Notes: a model not told the origin generated them from the sequence alone. Counted from the stretch's first letter, positions 1-13,660 are shown. The stretch: 60,000 nucleotides of DNA from Symsagittifera roscoffensis (GCF_963678635.1 NC_087071.1:28865325-28925324), one strand, 5' to 3'. Made by a program: numbers and translations.

Positions 1-2859
1 AATATTAAATTGTATCAATCTTATTGCGCTAGTTTCTTCGAAAATGTAATATTACTTCATTGTCACTTTTTTTTTTTGAACTTATGATTTGCGATGAAGT
101 TGACGATCCCGTAAAATTGGAAAGTTTTGTTTTCGTGTAAGAGATTTTTGACGTTTCTTGAATGTTTTTTGTAGTAGTATAGAAGGATTCTATTTTGTTT
201 TTCTGTGCCAGCTTTTTACGATATTTTTGTTACTAGTATATTGAGTCAGTGGTAACAACTAGGAACTCAATTTAAAAAAAAAGGTAGGAAGATGCCACAT
301 CTGCCGCGTCTGATCAATGTTTTTATCAGTTTAAATTCGAATAGCGTTGAATCGCTTAGATTTTGCACACAGATTGGTGTAATTTTTTGCCAGATTTTTT
401 CTACAAGCGTGAAAAGTGACACTGTTTTCAGACGATGAGCATACAGTACGTCTCTATACTCACAAAATTCCAAACGTTTTTGCAAATAATTCAAAAACAA
501 TTCATTCTCCTTTGTTCTAAAATCTTCAGACTTTCACCGAGCGGTTGTCTAGCAAGCATGTTATGGGGATAGCTACAGATTCCAAGAAAAGTAGACGTCG
601 TAAATTTTGAAGTGAAAAATTGGAACTCATATTAAAAAGAAAACTTCACTGTATAAAAAAGAGAACTAATTTAAGTTTCCCTAAAAGCGCATTACCCAAT
701 CACTCTATTTCTCCACAAAGAAAGGAAATAGTATGGATTTAGTTTTTCTAGTTCTGTTCTCAATTTATCCATCATAAATATTACAAGTCCTAGAAAATGG
801 AAAACAGAAAAACAGAAAAAAAAGATGATGTTGAAAAGAAGATTTTGGTTCTCTTTACAAATCAGTGAACGCAAAACTAAAAACATGTGATAATAAGCAA
901 CTGATTGATCGAATTTTGAAACTTTTTGTAAATCATTGTAATTTCAGCATTTTTTGTTATAAACGAGAACGCCAAAGCAAAGGACAGAAAAGATTAGAAC
1001 TTCATTGTTTGGAATTAAGAAAGCATTAGGATAGGGAATAGGTTTCCCACTGTATCAAGATAGGGAATGGTAAGGTTTCAGTGTGATGGTAACAAAATGT
1101 TATGAAAAACTGCAATTTATTGGATTTTGTGTGGAAATGTCTAGTTTTTTTTCGCTAAAATCATGGCGCACATTATTTAAGTGGCGAGTTTTACCTGTAG
1201 ATTGTGTAATGAATTTTTTATGTGTTTTTTTTTGTTCATGGTAATTCAATGGTAAGATGAGTACAATTTTGTATTTTTTATTTAAAAAATGATTTTTTTT
1301 TTTAAATTTCAAAAGACGATAAGGTTTTATATAATTCAACCGATTAACTATTTCATTAGATAATCTTACCCGTTAAAACAATGCTCCAACTACCTGAAAT
1401 CATGCTAAAAAATACTGAAACCTCGAAAAAAGTCAAGTTTTTTTGGAAAAAAAATTGCAAAAATTTTAATTTTTTGGAAATAATTGCAGAAACATCAGGT
1501 TTTTATTAAATTGTTTTGTCGCTTCTGATCTAATTGTAAGTTATACTTACGTGCAGAAAACGAAAATGGACCCAATTTGTATTTTAAAAGGAATCATGTT
1601 GAGTAAATGATACAAAAATTTGAATAAAAATATGGATTTTTCCACAGTTTTCTCTCAAATTATTGTTGAAATACAAAAGAGTTTACCTTAACTTGAGCTA
1701 AAAAGATTGTAATATAAGGCATGGAACATTAAACAGAAAGCTCATGTTAGCTGAATCAAAATCGAAACTTCCTATTTCTCGGGAAAATTAATCGTAATTT
1801 TCAAAAAATTAAGTAAAAATTAATCGAATCTATCAAATAACTTCAAATTTTTATCCTTTTTTTTGTGTAAATAACTGGTTTTTGTCCAGTTCAGCGAGGA
1901 ACTAACTAAAAATCTCAAAACACCTGAACAATAAGAGCGATATTCCTTGAAATTCTAGATCAAACTCGATGATTCAACTCCTCATCCTCAATTTTTTTCA
2001 ATGATTAAAGCAAATTTGTAGAACAATTATTCAGAAGTTTTTCACGTAAATAGTAAATTTCAGAAAAATGATACAAATGAACAGTCTACTGCTGAAATTT
2101 ACTAAAAATGTTTTACATTTTTTTTGAAAGTATATTAGATATTGGATGAAATTCAACAAAAACTTCTTCATAACTGATGATTATCTCTCTGTTGCCTTTA
2201 CCACATTATTTTCATGGTTTTTCCGTAGAAATGTTCTATTTTTTAAGGTTTTTCTTGCTTTCTGCTTAATGCATGTTTTCGCTATTGAGCTCAATTTGCA
2301 AGAAAATTTTGTCAGAACTGGGGAACTCAGTAGAAAAATAGTATCAATTGAACGTCTAAATTGCTGGCAGAGATAAAATTAGAACTGATAACGACTGATT
2401 ATTACTCTGCAAATTGTACATGTTTTCCTTTTAGTTACCTTGTTCAGTTGCTACAGTAGAATATTTAAGAAAAGATATAACTTTTGGGATCATTAAGTAT
2501 CACTTTTTTGCAAAGCAGTTAGAGCATCGCTTTTTATTCTTGATTTTTGTCACAAGTTTTCTCAAAAATGTCTAAGTGAGAAGGAATTGATGATAGTTGA
2601 AGCATTAAAAAGCACATAAAAAAATTGAAAAATTAGAGATGCATCCTTAGGTTGACTTTTTGGAACAAGAAAAGAGCAGCTGTATTGTTTATACTCTGAA
2701 AATTTTCAGAATTAGAAATAAGCAAGGGAAGCTAGTTCCTAACTTTGCCCTGATAAGTCTTTAAAACTAAGCTTTGGTTCAGGAACACTTAATTCAAATG
2801 AAAAGAAACTCAATTTACAAAAAAAAAATGGGAAACCTGCAAACATGTGTAAAAGTCTT
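1..2859. other. AT-rich intergenic DNA, no supported gene
   Basis: Only short open frames occur, all A/T-dominated and without convincing exon borders or recognisable motifs. Poly-A and poly-T runs are frequent. I see no RNA gene or structured repeat that I can support here. Confidence 0.6.
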
Positions 2860-5800
2860 AGTGAAACAAAAATTGTTTTAAATTTCGATTTCGTTGTCAT
2901 ATCTTCTTCATGTACCACACAATGTTTTCTTCTCAACAGAGCTAAGTTATCCTGTTGAATATTCAATTTTTCTTTCTTAGACCTTCTATCACGAATTGTT
3001 TCAAACTTTCGCCCAATATGTAGGGAAATTCATAAGGGTCTGGAACACTACTTCGGATCTCTGTAGAAGATGTCAAATTCAACCATTTCTTCAAAAATAG
3101 TCATTTGTGGTAAATTTTCCCAAGTAAGCATTTGGGAACTATTCCTTTATTCCAGATCCACAGCTTCATTATTATATTTTTTTCATTTGAATCATATAAA
3201 AACCCGTATATTTTATTCGGAGGTGACTAAGACATAGCCAAATTTTTTTCTAAATTTTCTAATTCTTTTTCTCTCCTGTTCTCCTGATCCTGAAACATCT
3301 ATGACAATTTGCTCACTTGCTTGAGAGATTTTATTAAATTTGAAACTCTTGACAGTTTTGGTACCAGCTTCAAACTGGATGCTGTAACTCACCCGTTCCA
3401 TTAGGATTGGTTTACTTTGCAAAAAAATCCTCAAAAAATCTGAGTTTTCATATAAATTTACGTAATATGTCAAATGTTAAAAAACTTTCCAAGCATCAAT
3501 CTTTTATGTTGGATTTTTTCTCAAGTTGAAATTTATAAGCTAATTTTTTTATGAGATTATTTCAAAACTCCTATTAAAAAAGTTGAGTATCTATCTCAAA
3601 TAAGTGTTTTCTCAGTTTCTGCTTCATCTCTTCCAATTTAATCCAATTCGAATAACATTTTACTTGAAACTTGAACAAAAGATGGAAAATGAATCATTTC
3701 AACGAACATTCAATAAACCGAAGCAGAATTTTTACTATAAATCTTTGCTAAAATTTTCAACCTGATTATAGCATGTTGCTGTTTCACTTATGATTTTCAA
3801 TTTTGAAGAAAAATTTTGGTTGAGAATGTTGTATATTATTAAGTTGAAGTTTTCAAAAATTAGCAAAAATCTTTTTTTAAAATCTTCTATAAGTCGGTTA
3901 TCCTATTCTTTTCTGAAATCGTCAAAAAACAGTACAAAACCAAAATACTTAATAAATCAACCCTCATTGTCTGCTTAAAACTGCACTACTCTATGAACAC
4001 TTTTATCAGCACTACACAAGGAAAAATTAAAAAAGTAACTAGGCAAAACTTTTCAATTAGTCGATGTTTTATAAATGTCCAGTTTTTTATAATATTTCAA
4101 CAAATACTTAAGCACTCATTATCACTTTTGTGATTCACTTTTAATACAAATTTTTCTCAACCAATGAAGTGTTTACTGTAGGTTGAAGTTTTTGCATCGA
4201 TTTCCATAGAAATTTTCACGACAATTTAAAGTCGGTTGTTGCTGGTTTTATCATCAACCGGATTTCTTGAAAAAAAAAATTAAGGTCAGAGCAAAAATAG
4301 TGATAAGAAAATTGTTTAATTTTTCAAGAATTTTATTTTCAAGTTCATCACAATTGTATAGAAAGTCAGATTCAGTAAAAATTATTATTTGAAGCATTTT
4401 CTACTATGTTTTTGATTAAAATACATTGTTTTTATCTTCTCTCGGAGTGTATTTCGAGTTTGCTGGGCGTTTTTTCCATTTTTAACATTATATTGACAAG
4501 AAAATGCTTCTTCTTGATATGATCAATGAGTTCCTCACTGCTATTCGTGTAAAAGTTACAATTGGATTACTTTAAAACGCCAAAGTGCTTGCGATGTCTT
4601 GACGCATCTTTACGTGTGTATTACCTCCCACATTCAAGACTTACAACTCTTTCTTTTCTATTCAGTGACGGCATCTCAACAATTTTGATACAATTTTTTT
4701 TCGGGGGATTTTCCCAACATAATTAACATATACGTTTGCCACCAAAGTGAGATAAATTTTTCTTTTTTGCTCTATATATTTTTTCGATACTAATTCAAAT
4801 TTTGAAATTTTGATCAATTTTTTTCGCTTTTTTCTGTTTCTAACCAGCAAAAAAATAATTTAACAAAAAATACAATTTATCATTTTCTTTTTGGTATATA
4901 GTAATTTAAGCAACCGGAAGTTTTTAAATTGGTAAAATCGGTTAAAAGATATTCTGACAAAACTAGATTCTGTTTTTGTATCAGATTTAAAACAGTAATT
5001 GGAATGATGTTCCTTATCTTCATTTTTTGTTGTTTACGCTCTTCCATTGTTTTGTGTTTTACTGATCGACCACTTATTCTGAGTTAACTCTTCTAAAAAA
5101 GTATTGTTGATAAATTTGCTTTACTCTTCTTTTCTTAAATCTCCTCTCCATTTTTTTTGAACAAAATCTGTGTTTCTATACAAGTTAAATCATCGTTATC
5201 TGTCCACCACTCTTTTAGTTTTTTTGTTGTAGTTCAACCTTGAAATCTGATAAATGATTATTTCAGACCTTGAAAACGCTTTTGACAGAAACATATTTTT
5301 TTTAACTTAATTAAACAAAGAAACTTGAGAAAAACTCTTGAAAAACTTATTGTATCTTCTTTGAGTTATTTTCAAAAAAAATCACCATAAAATTTTCTTT
5401 GATTAGATTTTACTTAAGTTCTAGGAATTTCATATAGCCGATTAAAACCCCAAATTAAAGCAAAAAAAATTAAAAACAACTAATGAAAGTCAGAAATTCA
5501 AAAAAAAATAATGATAATGTTTTCAGCTAAATAAACATTCTTGGTTAGAATTTTGTTCAAATATCACAAAATCCAGTTGAATGTTGATAAAAACTATAGC
5601 TAATTAAACTTTCTGTAATTTCTTAAGCAAATAAATGAAATTCAACTGTTGATTGGTTTGTGTTTCATGTCTGTTTTGACTAAATTGTATGTTTTGTCTG
5701 ATTTTTCCTCAGATATCCTAGCACTAAATGTACACTTCAATGAGAAAAAATAGTTTTGCACCTTTATTGTTTCGATTAACAAACATACAAAACATCACAA

Positions 5801-6020
5801 AGCACTGCTGAGGTGTACAATTATCAGCAAACATAAAATCTCCCAAAGTTTGGGACCATTCTTTGATTTCGCTCAAAGTATTGTTGACATAGACAACTTG
5901 TTTTATAGTTTCATTCTCTTTTGCAGTGAAGAGTCAAATATGACAAATAGGGAAAAGTTGTTAACATTTTACTTCTTGATTGCCACACACACCCCCCTGA
6001 TGTTGTATGTTTCTTTTTCA
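2860..6020. repeat. Tandem segmental duplication, unit 1 (about 3.16 kb)
   Basis: This segment is repeated head-to-tail by the next one. The shared start (AGTGAAACAAAAATTG) is at 2860 and again at 6021. The shared end (TGTTGTATGTTTCTTTTTCA) is at 6001-6020 and again near 9023-9042. Long stretches match nearly base for base, for example around 3650-5640 against 6700-8720, with small indels. The unit contains a conserved minus-strand open frame (3213-3473), another at 2739-2966, and long AT-rich sequence with no recognised gene. Confidence 0.85.
3213..3473 (-). pseudogene. Duplicated minus-strand frame, copy A (unrecognised)
   Basis: An open frame of 86 codons contains the block SIQFEAGTKTVKS then VIDVSGSGE, shared with 6262-6534 and 10295-10687. 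I do not recognise the family. Downstream on the minus strand, coding-like segments continue in other frames (about 2830-3090) with stops between them, including a Lys/Arg-rich stretch ending at a possible splice donor near 2836. A GTGAGT donor-like site lies just after the internal ATG, so part of this frame may be intronic. A decayed or alternatively spliced gene remnant is the most I can support. Confidence 0.3.
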
Positions 6021-9000
6021 AGTGAAACAAAAATTGTTTTAAGTTTCGATTTCGTTGTCATATCTTCTTCATGTACCACACAATGTTTTCTTCTCAACAG
6101 AGCTAAGTTATCCTGTTGAATATTCAATTTTTCTTTCTTGGACCTTCTATCACGAATTGTTTCAAATTTTCGCCCATTATGTAGGGGAATTCATAAGAGT
6201 CTGAAACACTACTTCGGATCTCTGTAGAAGACGTCAAATTCAACCATTTTTTCAAAAATTGTCATTTGTGGTAAATTTTCCCAAGTAAGCATATGGGAAC
6301 TATTTCTGTATTCCAGATCCACAGCTTCATCATTATATTTTCTATTTTTTTTCTCTCGTGTTCTCCCGATCCTGAAACATCTATGACAATTTGCTCACTT
6401 GCTTGAGAGATTTTAATAATTTTGAGACTCTTGACAGTTTTGGTACCAGCTTCAAACTGGATGCTGTAACTCACCCGTTTCATTAGGATTGATTTACTTT
6501 GCAAAAAAAATCCCCAAAAAATCTGAGTTTTCATATAAATTTACCTAATATGTCAATTGTTAAAAAAACGTTCCAAGCATCACACTTTTATGTTGGATTT
6601 TTTCTCAAGTTGAAGTTTATAAGCTAGATTTTTATGAGTGTATTTCAAAATTCCAATTAAAAAAGTTGATATCTTTTAAAAAGTATCTCAAAAAAGTGTT
6701 TTTTCAGTTTCTGTTTCATCTCTTCCATTTTAATCCAATTCGAACAAAATTTTACTTGAAAGTTGAACAAAAGATGGAAAATGAATCATTTCAACGAACA
6801 TTCAATAAACCGAAGCAGAATTTTTACTATAAATCTTTGCTAAAATTTTCAACCTGATAAAAGCATGTTGCTGTTTCACTTCTGATTTTCAATTTTGAAG
6901 ATAAATTTGGGTTGAGAATGTTGTATATTATTAAGTTGAAGTTTTCAAAAATTAGCAAAACCTTTTTTTAAATTCTTCTATAAGTCGGTTATCCATTTCT
7001 TTTCTGAAATCGTCAAAAAACAGTACAAAACCAAAATAATAAATAAATCAACCCTCATTGTCTGCTTTAACTTTAAACTGCACTACTCTATGAACACTTT
7101 TATCAGCACTACACAAGGAAAAATTAAAAAAGTAACTAGGCAAAACCTTTCAATTAGTCGATGTTTTATAAATGTCCAGTTTTTTATAATATTTCAACAA
7201 ATACTTAAGCACTCATTAGCACTTTTGTGATTCACTTTTAATACAAATTTATCTCAACCAATGAAGTGTTTACTGTAGGTTGAAGATTTTCGCATCGATT
7301 TCCATAGACATTTTCACGACAATTTAAAGTCGGTTGTTGCTGGTTTTATCATCAACCGGATTTCTTGAAAAAAAAATTAAGGTCAGAGCAAAAATAGTGA
7401 TAAAATTGTTTAATTTTTCAAGAATTTTATTTTCAAGTTCATCACAATTGTATAGAAAGTCAGATTCAGTAAAAATTATTATTTAAAGCATTTTCTACTA
7501 TGTTTTTGATTAAAATATATTGTTTTTACCTTCTCTCGGAGTGTATTTCGAGTTTGCTGGGCGTTTTTTCCATTTTTAACATTATATTGACAAGAAAATG
7601 CTTCTTCTTGATATGATCAATGAGTTCCTCACTGCTATTTGTGTAAAAGTTACAATTGGATTACTTTAAAACGCCAAAGTGCTTGCGATGTCTTGACGCA
7701 TCTTTACTCGTGTATTACCTCCCACATTCAAGACCAACTCTTTCTTTTCTATTCAGTGACGGCATCTCAACAATTTTGAAATAGTTTCGTTTTTTTCAGG
7801 GGATTTTCCCAACATAACTAACATATATTTGACACCAAAGTGAGATAAATTTTTCTTTTTTGCTTTATATATTTTTTTCGATACTCAGTTCAAATTTTGA
7901 AATTTCGATCAATTTTTTTTCGCTTTTTTCTGTTTCTAACCAGCAAAAAAATAAATTAACAAAAGATACAATTTACCATTTTCTTTTTGGTATATAGTAA
8001 ATTAAGCAACCGGAACTTTTTAAATTGGTAAAATTGGTTAAAAGATATTCTGACAAATCTAGATTCTGTTTTTGTATCAAATTTAAAACAGCAATCGGAA
8101 TGATGTTCCTTATATTCATTTTTTGTTGTTTACGCTCTTCCATTGTTTTGTGTTTTACTGATCGACCATTTTTTCTGAGTTAACTCTTCTGAAAAAACTA
8201 TTGTTGATAAATTTGCTTTACTCTTCTTTTCTGAAATCTCCTCTCCATCTTTTTTTAAACAAAATCTGTGTTTGTATACAAGTTAAATCATTGTTATCTG
8301 TCCACCACTGTTTTAGTTTTTTTGTTGTAGTTCAACCTTGAAATCTGATAAAGATCATTTCAGACCTTGAAAACGCTTTTGACAGGAAAATATTTTCTAC
8401 TTAATTAAACAAAGAAACTTGAGAAAAACTCTTGAAAAACTTATTGTATCTTCTTTGAGTTATCTTGAAAAAAAAAATACCAAAAAACTTCCTTTGATTA
8501 GATTTTACTTAAGTTCTAGGAATTTCATATAGCCAATCAAAATCTCAAATTAAAGCAAAAAAAACTAAAAACAACTAATGAACATCAGAAATTCGAAAAA
8601 AAAATCATGATAATGTTTTCAACTAAATAAACATTCTTGGTTAAAATTTTGTTCAAATATGACAAAATCTAGAAGAATTTTGATAAAAACTACAATTAAT
8701 TAAACTTTCTGTAATTTCTTAAGCAAATAAAAGAAAAACAACTGTTTTTCCTCAGATATCCTAGCACTGAATGTACACTTCAGTGAGAAAAATTAGCTTT
8801 GCACTTTTATTGTTCCGATTAACAAACATACAAAACATCACAAAGCACTGCTGAGGTGTACAATTATCAGCAAACATAAAGTCTCCCTATGTTTGGGACA
8901 GCTCTTTGATATCGCTCAAAGTATTGATGACGTAGACAACTTGTTTTATAGTTTCATTCTCTTTTGCAGTGAAGAGTCGAATAGGAAAAAAAAGGAAACA

Positions 9001-9042
9001 TAAGGAAAAACATACCTCCTTATGTTGTATGTTTCTTTTTCA
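6021..9042. repeat. Tandem segmental duplication, unit 2 (about 3.02 kb)
   Basis: Second copy of the tandem pair, shorter than unit 1 by scattered deletions, for example where unit 1 near 5650-5700 has no counterpart near 8740. Substitutions are few, so the duplication is fairly young. The minus-strand frame at 6262-6534 is the counterpart of 3213-3473. Confidence 0.85.
6262..6534 (-). pseudogene. Duplicated minus-strand frame, copy B (unrecognised)
   Basis: Open frame of 90 codons matching copies A and C through the FEAGTKTVKS and VIDVSGSGE blocks. Its C-terminal part (ending LLGKIYHK) is also present in copy C but not in the copy A frame, showing small frame-changing indels between copies. 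No function recognised. Confidence 0.3.
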
Positions 9043-9079
9043 AATACTCTATTACAGATGTTGAGCTCCTGATCCATTG

Positions 9080-9380
9080 TTATTCTTTGCCAGATTGGGC
9101 TTCATATATAGGTAAGAGTCCAAAGTTTTGAGCATTGTGAATAACTGTTCTCCGGATTGCCGATATTTCTTCTCTTTCTTTTTCACTAAGATAGACTTGT
9201 TGGGAATTTTCAAACTGTCTCAAATCATAAATTTTTAATAGTTGAAAGCAGTGTTCAAATTCATTTTTCCCCCTGTAGGGTTTTCGGAACCAAACATATC
9301 TCCCAATTCTTGATTGAGTTTTTGAGAATTCAAAAGAATTGGGACTAGCATCTTTTTTTGAGTAAATTTTTGAAGAGTAA
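9080..9380 (-). pseudogene. C-terminal exon-like remnant, two frames
   Basis: On the minus strand, about 9380 to 9285 reads in one frame (Lys-Lys-Met-Leu-Val-Pro-Ile..., ending Pro-Thr-Gly-Gly-Lys). From there to a stop at 9080-9082 it reads in another frame, with a charged helix-like stretch (SEKEREEISAIRRTV). The frame change sits in a run of G and A. This looks like the end of a gene broken by a small indel, or joined by an intron I cannot place. Family not recognised. Confidence 0.3.
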
Positions 9381-9539
9381 ACTGATCAGATGAGGAAAAA
9401 CGAGAAAAATTATTTCGAGATTAAATGAAAACGGAAGTAAGCAGTATGATTCATCGCGATTCCCATATTTGGAAGTAATACCAAACGTGGAAAGATTTAT
9501 ATAAATTTCCATTATATGGAAAGTGCGTAGGCGTTATTT

Positions 9540-9995
9540 TTGCTATATAAATCTATTTTTTTTTCGAAAATTATTCTTCGCAATGAGAACTGCTATGTGT
9601 CAAGCTCTTCCAGCTTTTATCCAGATTACAGTAAAAAATCGCTATTTGTTTCTGTTTCCAACGAATTTTACGAAAAGTACATAGTAACTCCGGAGTATTG
9701 TTTGTCTACCCACAATTCTTCATGTTCGGTGAAGAACTATAGGTTCCATTTGGTTTCAATGGGAACATATCTGAGCCAAACTTTGCAGAGATTAGATAAA
9801 TATATTTACATATATCAAAAATTGACGGTTTCTACACTTTGTTCAAATTCTATTCTAGTATTGTTACATCAAGCAAAGAAGTATCCATTCAGCTTACTCG
9901 AGCAGTTCAACATAACTTACCACGGAAGAGATACCAGGTATTGCGAAGCAACGAGTAATTCGGAAAAAACTCAAGATACATTATTTATGTTCTAA
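9540..9995 (+). CDS. Hypothetical ORF, 151 codons
   Basis: A plus-strand open frame of 151 codons, rich in Ser, Tyr, Phe and Leu, with several Cys. It is longer than expected by chance in such AT-rich DNA, but I recognise no domain, signal peptide or membrane segment. It lies between the second unit of the 3.1-kb duplication and the third partial copy, a rearranged stretch. It could be an exon of an unrecognised gene or a chance open frame. Confidence 0.25.
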   Translation: MLYKSIFFSKIILRNENCYVSSSSSFYPDYSKKSLFVSVSNEFYEKYIVTPEYCLSTHNSSCSVKNYRFHLVSMGTYLSQTLQRLDKYIYIYQKLTVSTLCSNSILVLLHQAKKYPFSLLEQFNITYHGRDTRYCEATSNSEKTQDTLFMF

Positions 9996-10020
9996 CCAAA
10001 AACTAGCATCCACACAATAA

Positions 10021-10605
10021 AATGGGAAACCTGCAAACATGTGTAAAAGTCTTAGTGAAACAAAAATTGTTTTAAATTTCGATTTCGTTGTCATATCTTC
10101 TTCATGTACCACACAATGTTTTCTTCTCAACAGAGCTAAGTTATCCTGTTGAATATTCAATTTTTCTTTCTTGGACCTTCTATCAAGAATTGTTTCAAAT
10201 TTTCGCGCATTATGTAGGGGAATTCATTAGGGTCTGAAACACTACTTCGGATCTCTGTAGAAGATGTCAAATTCAACCATTTCTTCAAAAATAGTCATTT
10301 GTGGTAAATTTTCCCAAGTAAGCATATGGCAACTATTTCTGTATTCCAGATCCCCAGCTTCATCATTATATTTTTTTCATTGGAGTCATTTGAAAACCCG
10401 TATATTTTTCTCGGAGGTGACTTAGACATAGCCAACTTTTTTCTAAATTTTCTAATTTTTTTACTCTCGTGTTCTCCCGATCCTGAAACATCTATGATAA
10501 TTTGCTCACTTGCTTGAGAGATTTTATTAAATTTGAGACTCTTGAGAGTTTCGATACCAGCTTCAAACTGGATGCTGTAACTCACCCGTTCCATTATGAT
10601 TGGTT
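10021..10605. repeat. Third, partial copy of the 3.1-kb duplicated unit
   Basis: From the motif AATGGGAAACCTGCAAACAT at 10021 to CACCCGTTCCATTATGATTG near 10600, the sequence follows unit 1 from about 2827 to 3413, then diverges sharply. This copy keeps the longest version of the minus-strand frame shared by all three copies. Confidence 0.8.
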
Positions 10606-10687
10606 TCATAATTTGAGATAGATTTCCTTTTCTTTTAAAAATTGTATTCACGTTGAAAGCATGAACTGAAATGTAGGAGATTTTCAA
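10295..10687 (-). pseudogene. Duplicated minus-strand frame, copy C (longest)
   Basis: This 130-codon frame carries the same core as copies A and B, preceded by an N-terminal segment unique to this copy (upstream of about 10605, where homology to the duplicated unit ends). The unique part is therefore fused to the repeated part at the duplication breakpoint. No domain is recognised. It could be an exon of a live gene or a chance fusion of a remnant. Confidence 0.3.
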
Positions 10688-10689
10688 AC

Positions 10690-12110
10690 TAACTCAACGA
10701 TTTTGTTTTTAGCTGTAGACTTGGCTCACATTCTCTAATAATATCTGAGCTCATTTTAAAAATTTTCACCATTTGGTTCACTTTAATTGTTGTTAAATGG
10801 TTTTGTAGAATTAGAATTTTTTGTTGAATAACTTTTGAAAGGTATCAAATAAAGGCAGAATATCCTTAGAAACCATTCCTATTAATCACAATCTTGGTTG
10901 ATTAGATTTATTTAGATTCAAAAAAACTAGCAAATCAAACAAAATCCACAAATTTTTTTATCAATCTCATCACCTTAGAATTAGTTCTACAGTTCTGAAT
11001 GGTTAAATTTTTAACGGATATTTCTAGAGTTTAGAAGAGTCAGAAAAACCCAGAAGTTAATGTGTAATGACTTCTTATAAACTTCCAGGAATTATTCTGT
11101 AGATTCTAAACATTAGAAGATTCTAGAAGTTAATGAGTAAGGATGTCAATTTCTCTGGTTGAATTTTTCTACAACTTTCACTGTTCTATAAAAGTTTAAG
11201 TGTAATGATATCTTTTTCTCAAGTTGATTTACTTTTTATTGCCTAAATAATTCAAAAGATACCTTCTCAGCTCTGTCGAGAGTTATGTCAGAACCCAGAT
11301 TTTTTTTTAGAATCTTGTCAAATTTAACTTTGTTCGAGCTTGAACAGTTTTTAACATATAGCTCTACGTGTGCAAAAATTTCTCTCAAAATTTTTTTCAA
11401 GATGCTTGAAAATTTTTTGCAGATTGTAAAAATCGTTTTGAATTTTTGACAAGTGTGCGAAAATACCTAAGATTTTTTTTTGGTATGAAGCATGTTTTTC
11501 CTTGATTTTTTCAAAAATTATGCAAAATTTGAACTTCATTTCCTAGATAATTAAGCAAAAACGCAAAATATTAATTTGAAAAACAAGAAACTTGTTAATT
11601 TACTGCTTAGAAAATTTCAATATATTGATGACTTTCATCGCTATTCCCATGTTAAAACATTGGTTTTCTATTGTTTCTGATCAACAGACATGCAAAAACA
11701 AACTTTCAAGAATTTTGGTTTTTGAACAAAAGTTTCATAATAATTAATAATTAACTGTGCAAGAAAAAATTCAATAACTTCTTTTGGCAAGATGCTAAAA
11801 GTGTTGCAAAAAAGTGTTTCACCAAATGTGTTTTTTGCTACAAAATGCAAAAAGTGTTTGAGTTTTTTTGACAAAGTGCAAAAAATCATCAGGTATTTTT
11901 TACTTGTGTACAATGTTTCTACTGTTTTTGTTCTATAATTTGTGTGCAAAAATCAATCAAGTTTTCTAACATGTACCTGAATTTGGAGCGCTTAATTGGG
12001 TTGTAACCTGTTTTTTTTTTAATTTCTACTTTGAAATTCTCCTTTATTTTTGTAGTTAATATGAAATTGAAGAAATTTATTACAAAGAACAAAATAAATA
12101 TCAAGCATCA
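10690..12110. other. AT-rich stretch without a supported gene
   Basis: Contains only short, low-complexity minus-strand frames (11351-11539, 11668-11949, 11919-12104), rich in Phe, Lys and Asn. None has exon borders or motifs that I can support. Confidence 0.5.
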
Positions 12111-12169
12111 AATATTTACAAACAATATTCAATCGACGAGCTGTCGAGAGTTTTGGAGGTTCTCTATAG

Positions 12170-12638
12170 AACGCAGAGCTGGACGTGGTTGTAGTGGTTA
12201 TTGAGGAGCTGGAGGCGTCATTGTTTCTGAGAAATAATCATCTTCGTCCTTTGTGGTGAGGTTTTTCGGCTGATCCTGCTTCCTCCCAAGGAAAGAGGAA
12301 ATCGTCGACTGGTTGAGCCACACAATTAGAATCAGGAGTGTCGGAGTAGTTCACACTCGACGTGTCGGAGTAGTTCACGAGTAGTACATGCTTAGCCACT
12401 TTCTCTATCATTTGCATTTCTCCAAGTTGGTTCTCTGTCATGAGAATTTGCGTTAAAGATGCTCGTTGAAATCACTGCGCATCACTTCCACCATGTGCCA
12501 GACTTGGATTGGGATGTCTGTTTGTGTCAAAAATACTTCAGAGACTGTTTCTCGCACTTGAACTTGTACTAGATCAGGCGAAAATTCTACCGAAAACAAA
12601 AAGTTGCTGTTTTGCACTGAGAAGATCATTTTGAACAT
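12170..12638 (-). pseudogene. Small minus-strand gene remnant in three successive frames
   Basis: Base composition here is more balanced than the surroundings. On the minus strand a 61-codon ATG frame (12638-12453) abuts a 67-codon ATG frame (12441-12238). A third frame then continues with an acidic segment and a Pro/Thr-rich end that stops near 12190. The middle piece repeats the block VNYSDT twice. Adjacent but frame-shifted coding-like pieces suggest a small gene with indels, or very short introns I cannot place. Function unknown. Confidence 0.35.
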
Positions 12639-12699
12639 TAAGTTGTGTAAAAGACACAGAGTAAAAAAAGCTTGATTGAGAGCTGAGAATGGAGGTAGT

Positions 12700-13660
12700 T
12701 GACGGTAGATAAATTGAATTTAAAGTTTTTAGAGCTGAAAGAGGAAAAATTTGACAGTAGTTAAATAGAAATTAAATTGTTTTTATGTTTGAGGGATATC
12801 TATAAATGATTTTCCATGTTTGGTCTGGTGTCGTGTCCAATCAGATTTCAGCCTCTTTTTATGGAAATTTTACATAAATTTCGTGTCCAATCGGAAACAA
12901 AGTTCCATTTTTAAAAATTTAAAAAAAAGTTCCTAAAACGAAGGAATAAAGAACTTTGTTGTACAGTTTTTACAAATTTCGGTATTGGGTAGGGGATAAA
13001 AAGAATAATTAAAATATTATCTTACCGTTTTTTGACTAATTTCAATTTTTCTAGAAAGAAAAAAGTTTTTTTTCCTAGTCAAGTGTAATCCAGCTGTAAG
13101 TTTGATAAGCAATATGTAAATCAAAACAAAACTCTTTGATTGAGTGAATTTCCTTAAATAAACCTTCACTTACTTGGAGAACTCTATTTTGAACAACATA
13201 GAAGTTCAAAAAATAATAAAAAAAGTAGGAGTCACATCTATTTATTAGATAAGAAAATCAATTGGAATTTTTTTTTCTTTTTCTAAATTAACTCGAGAAA
13301 ATTCAAATGTTTTTTTGATAAACTTTTTCAAAAATTGATTAAGTTTTGAAAACTGATGAACTGTTCACTTTCAGAAAATGCTGGACTCTGATTGGTTGTT
13401 TTCCAACAATCAGTGTTATTAAAGAATACTCAATTCTGGTTGGTTGATTTTCTCCAAGCAATAAAAAATAAAACTCATTTCAATCTGATCTTCTTTTACC
13501 TTGAAAGCAACCGCTCTGTACTTTGCATAACTACTTGAGATTATTTTTAATAACTTTGAGCAATTCAACACTAATATTTTCGGGGCCTTTTAAATCTCCC
13601 AATTTTGTTGTGGACGTTTACTTTTATTTATTTTTGGTACATGCAATATCTTCCAATTTT
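12700..13660. other. AT-rich spacer, no gene seen
   Basis: No open frame worth reporting. Homopolymer-rich DNA upstream of the Maverick-like fragment. Confidence 0.5.
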
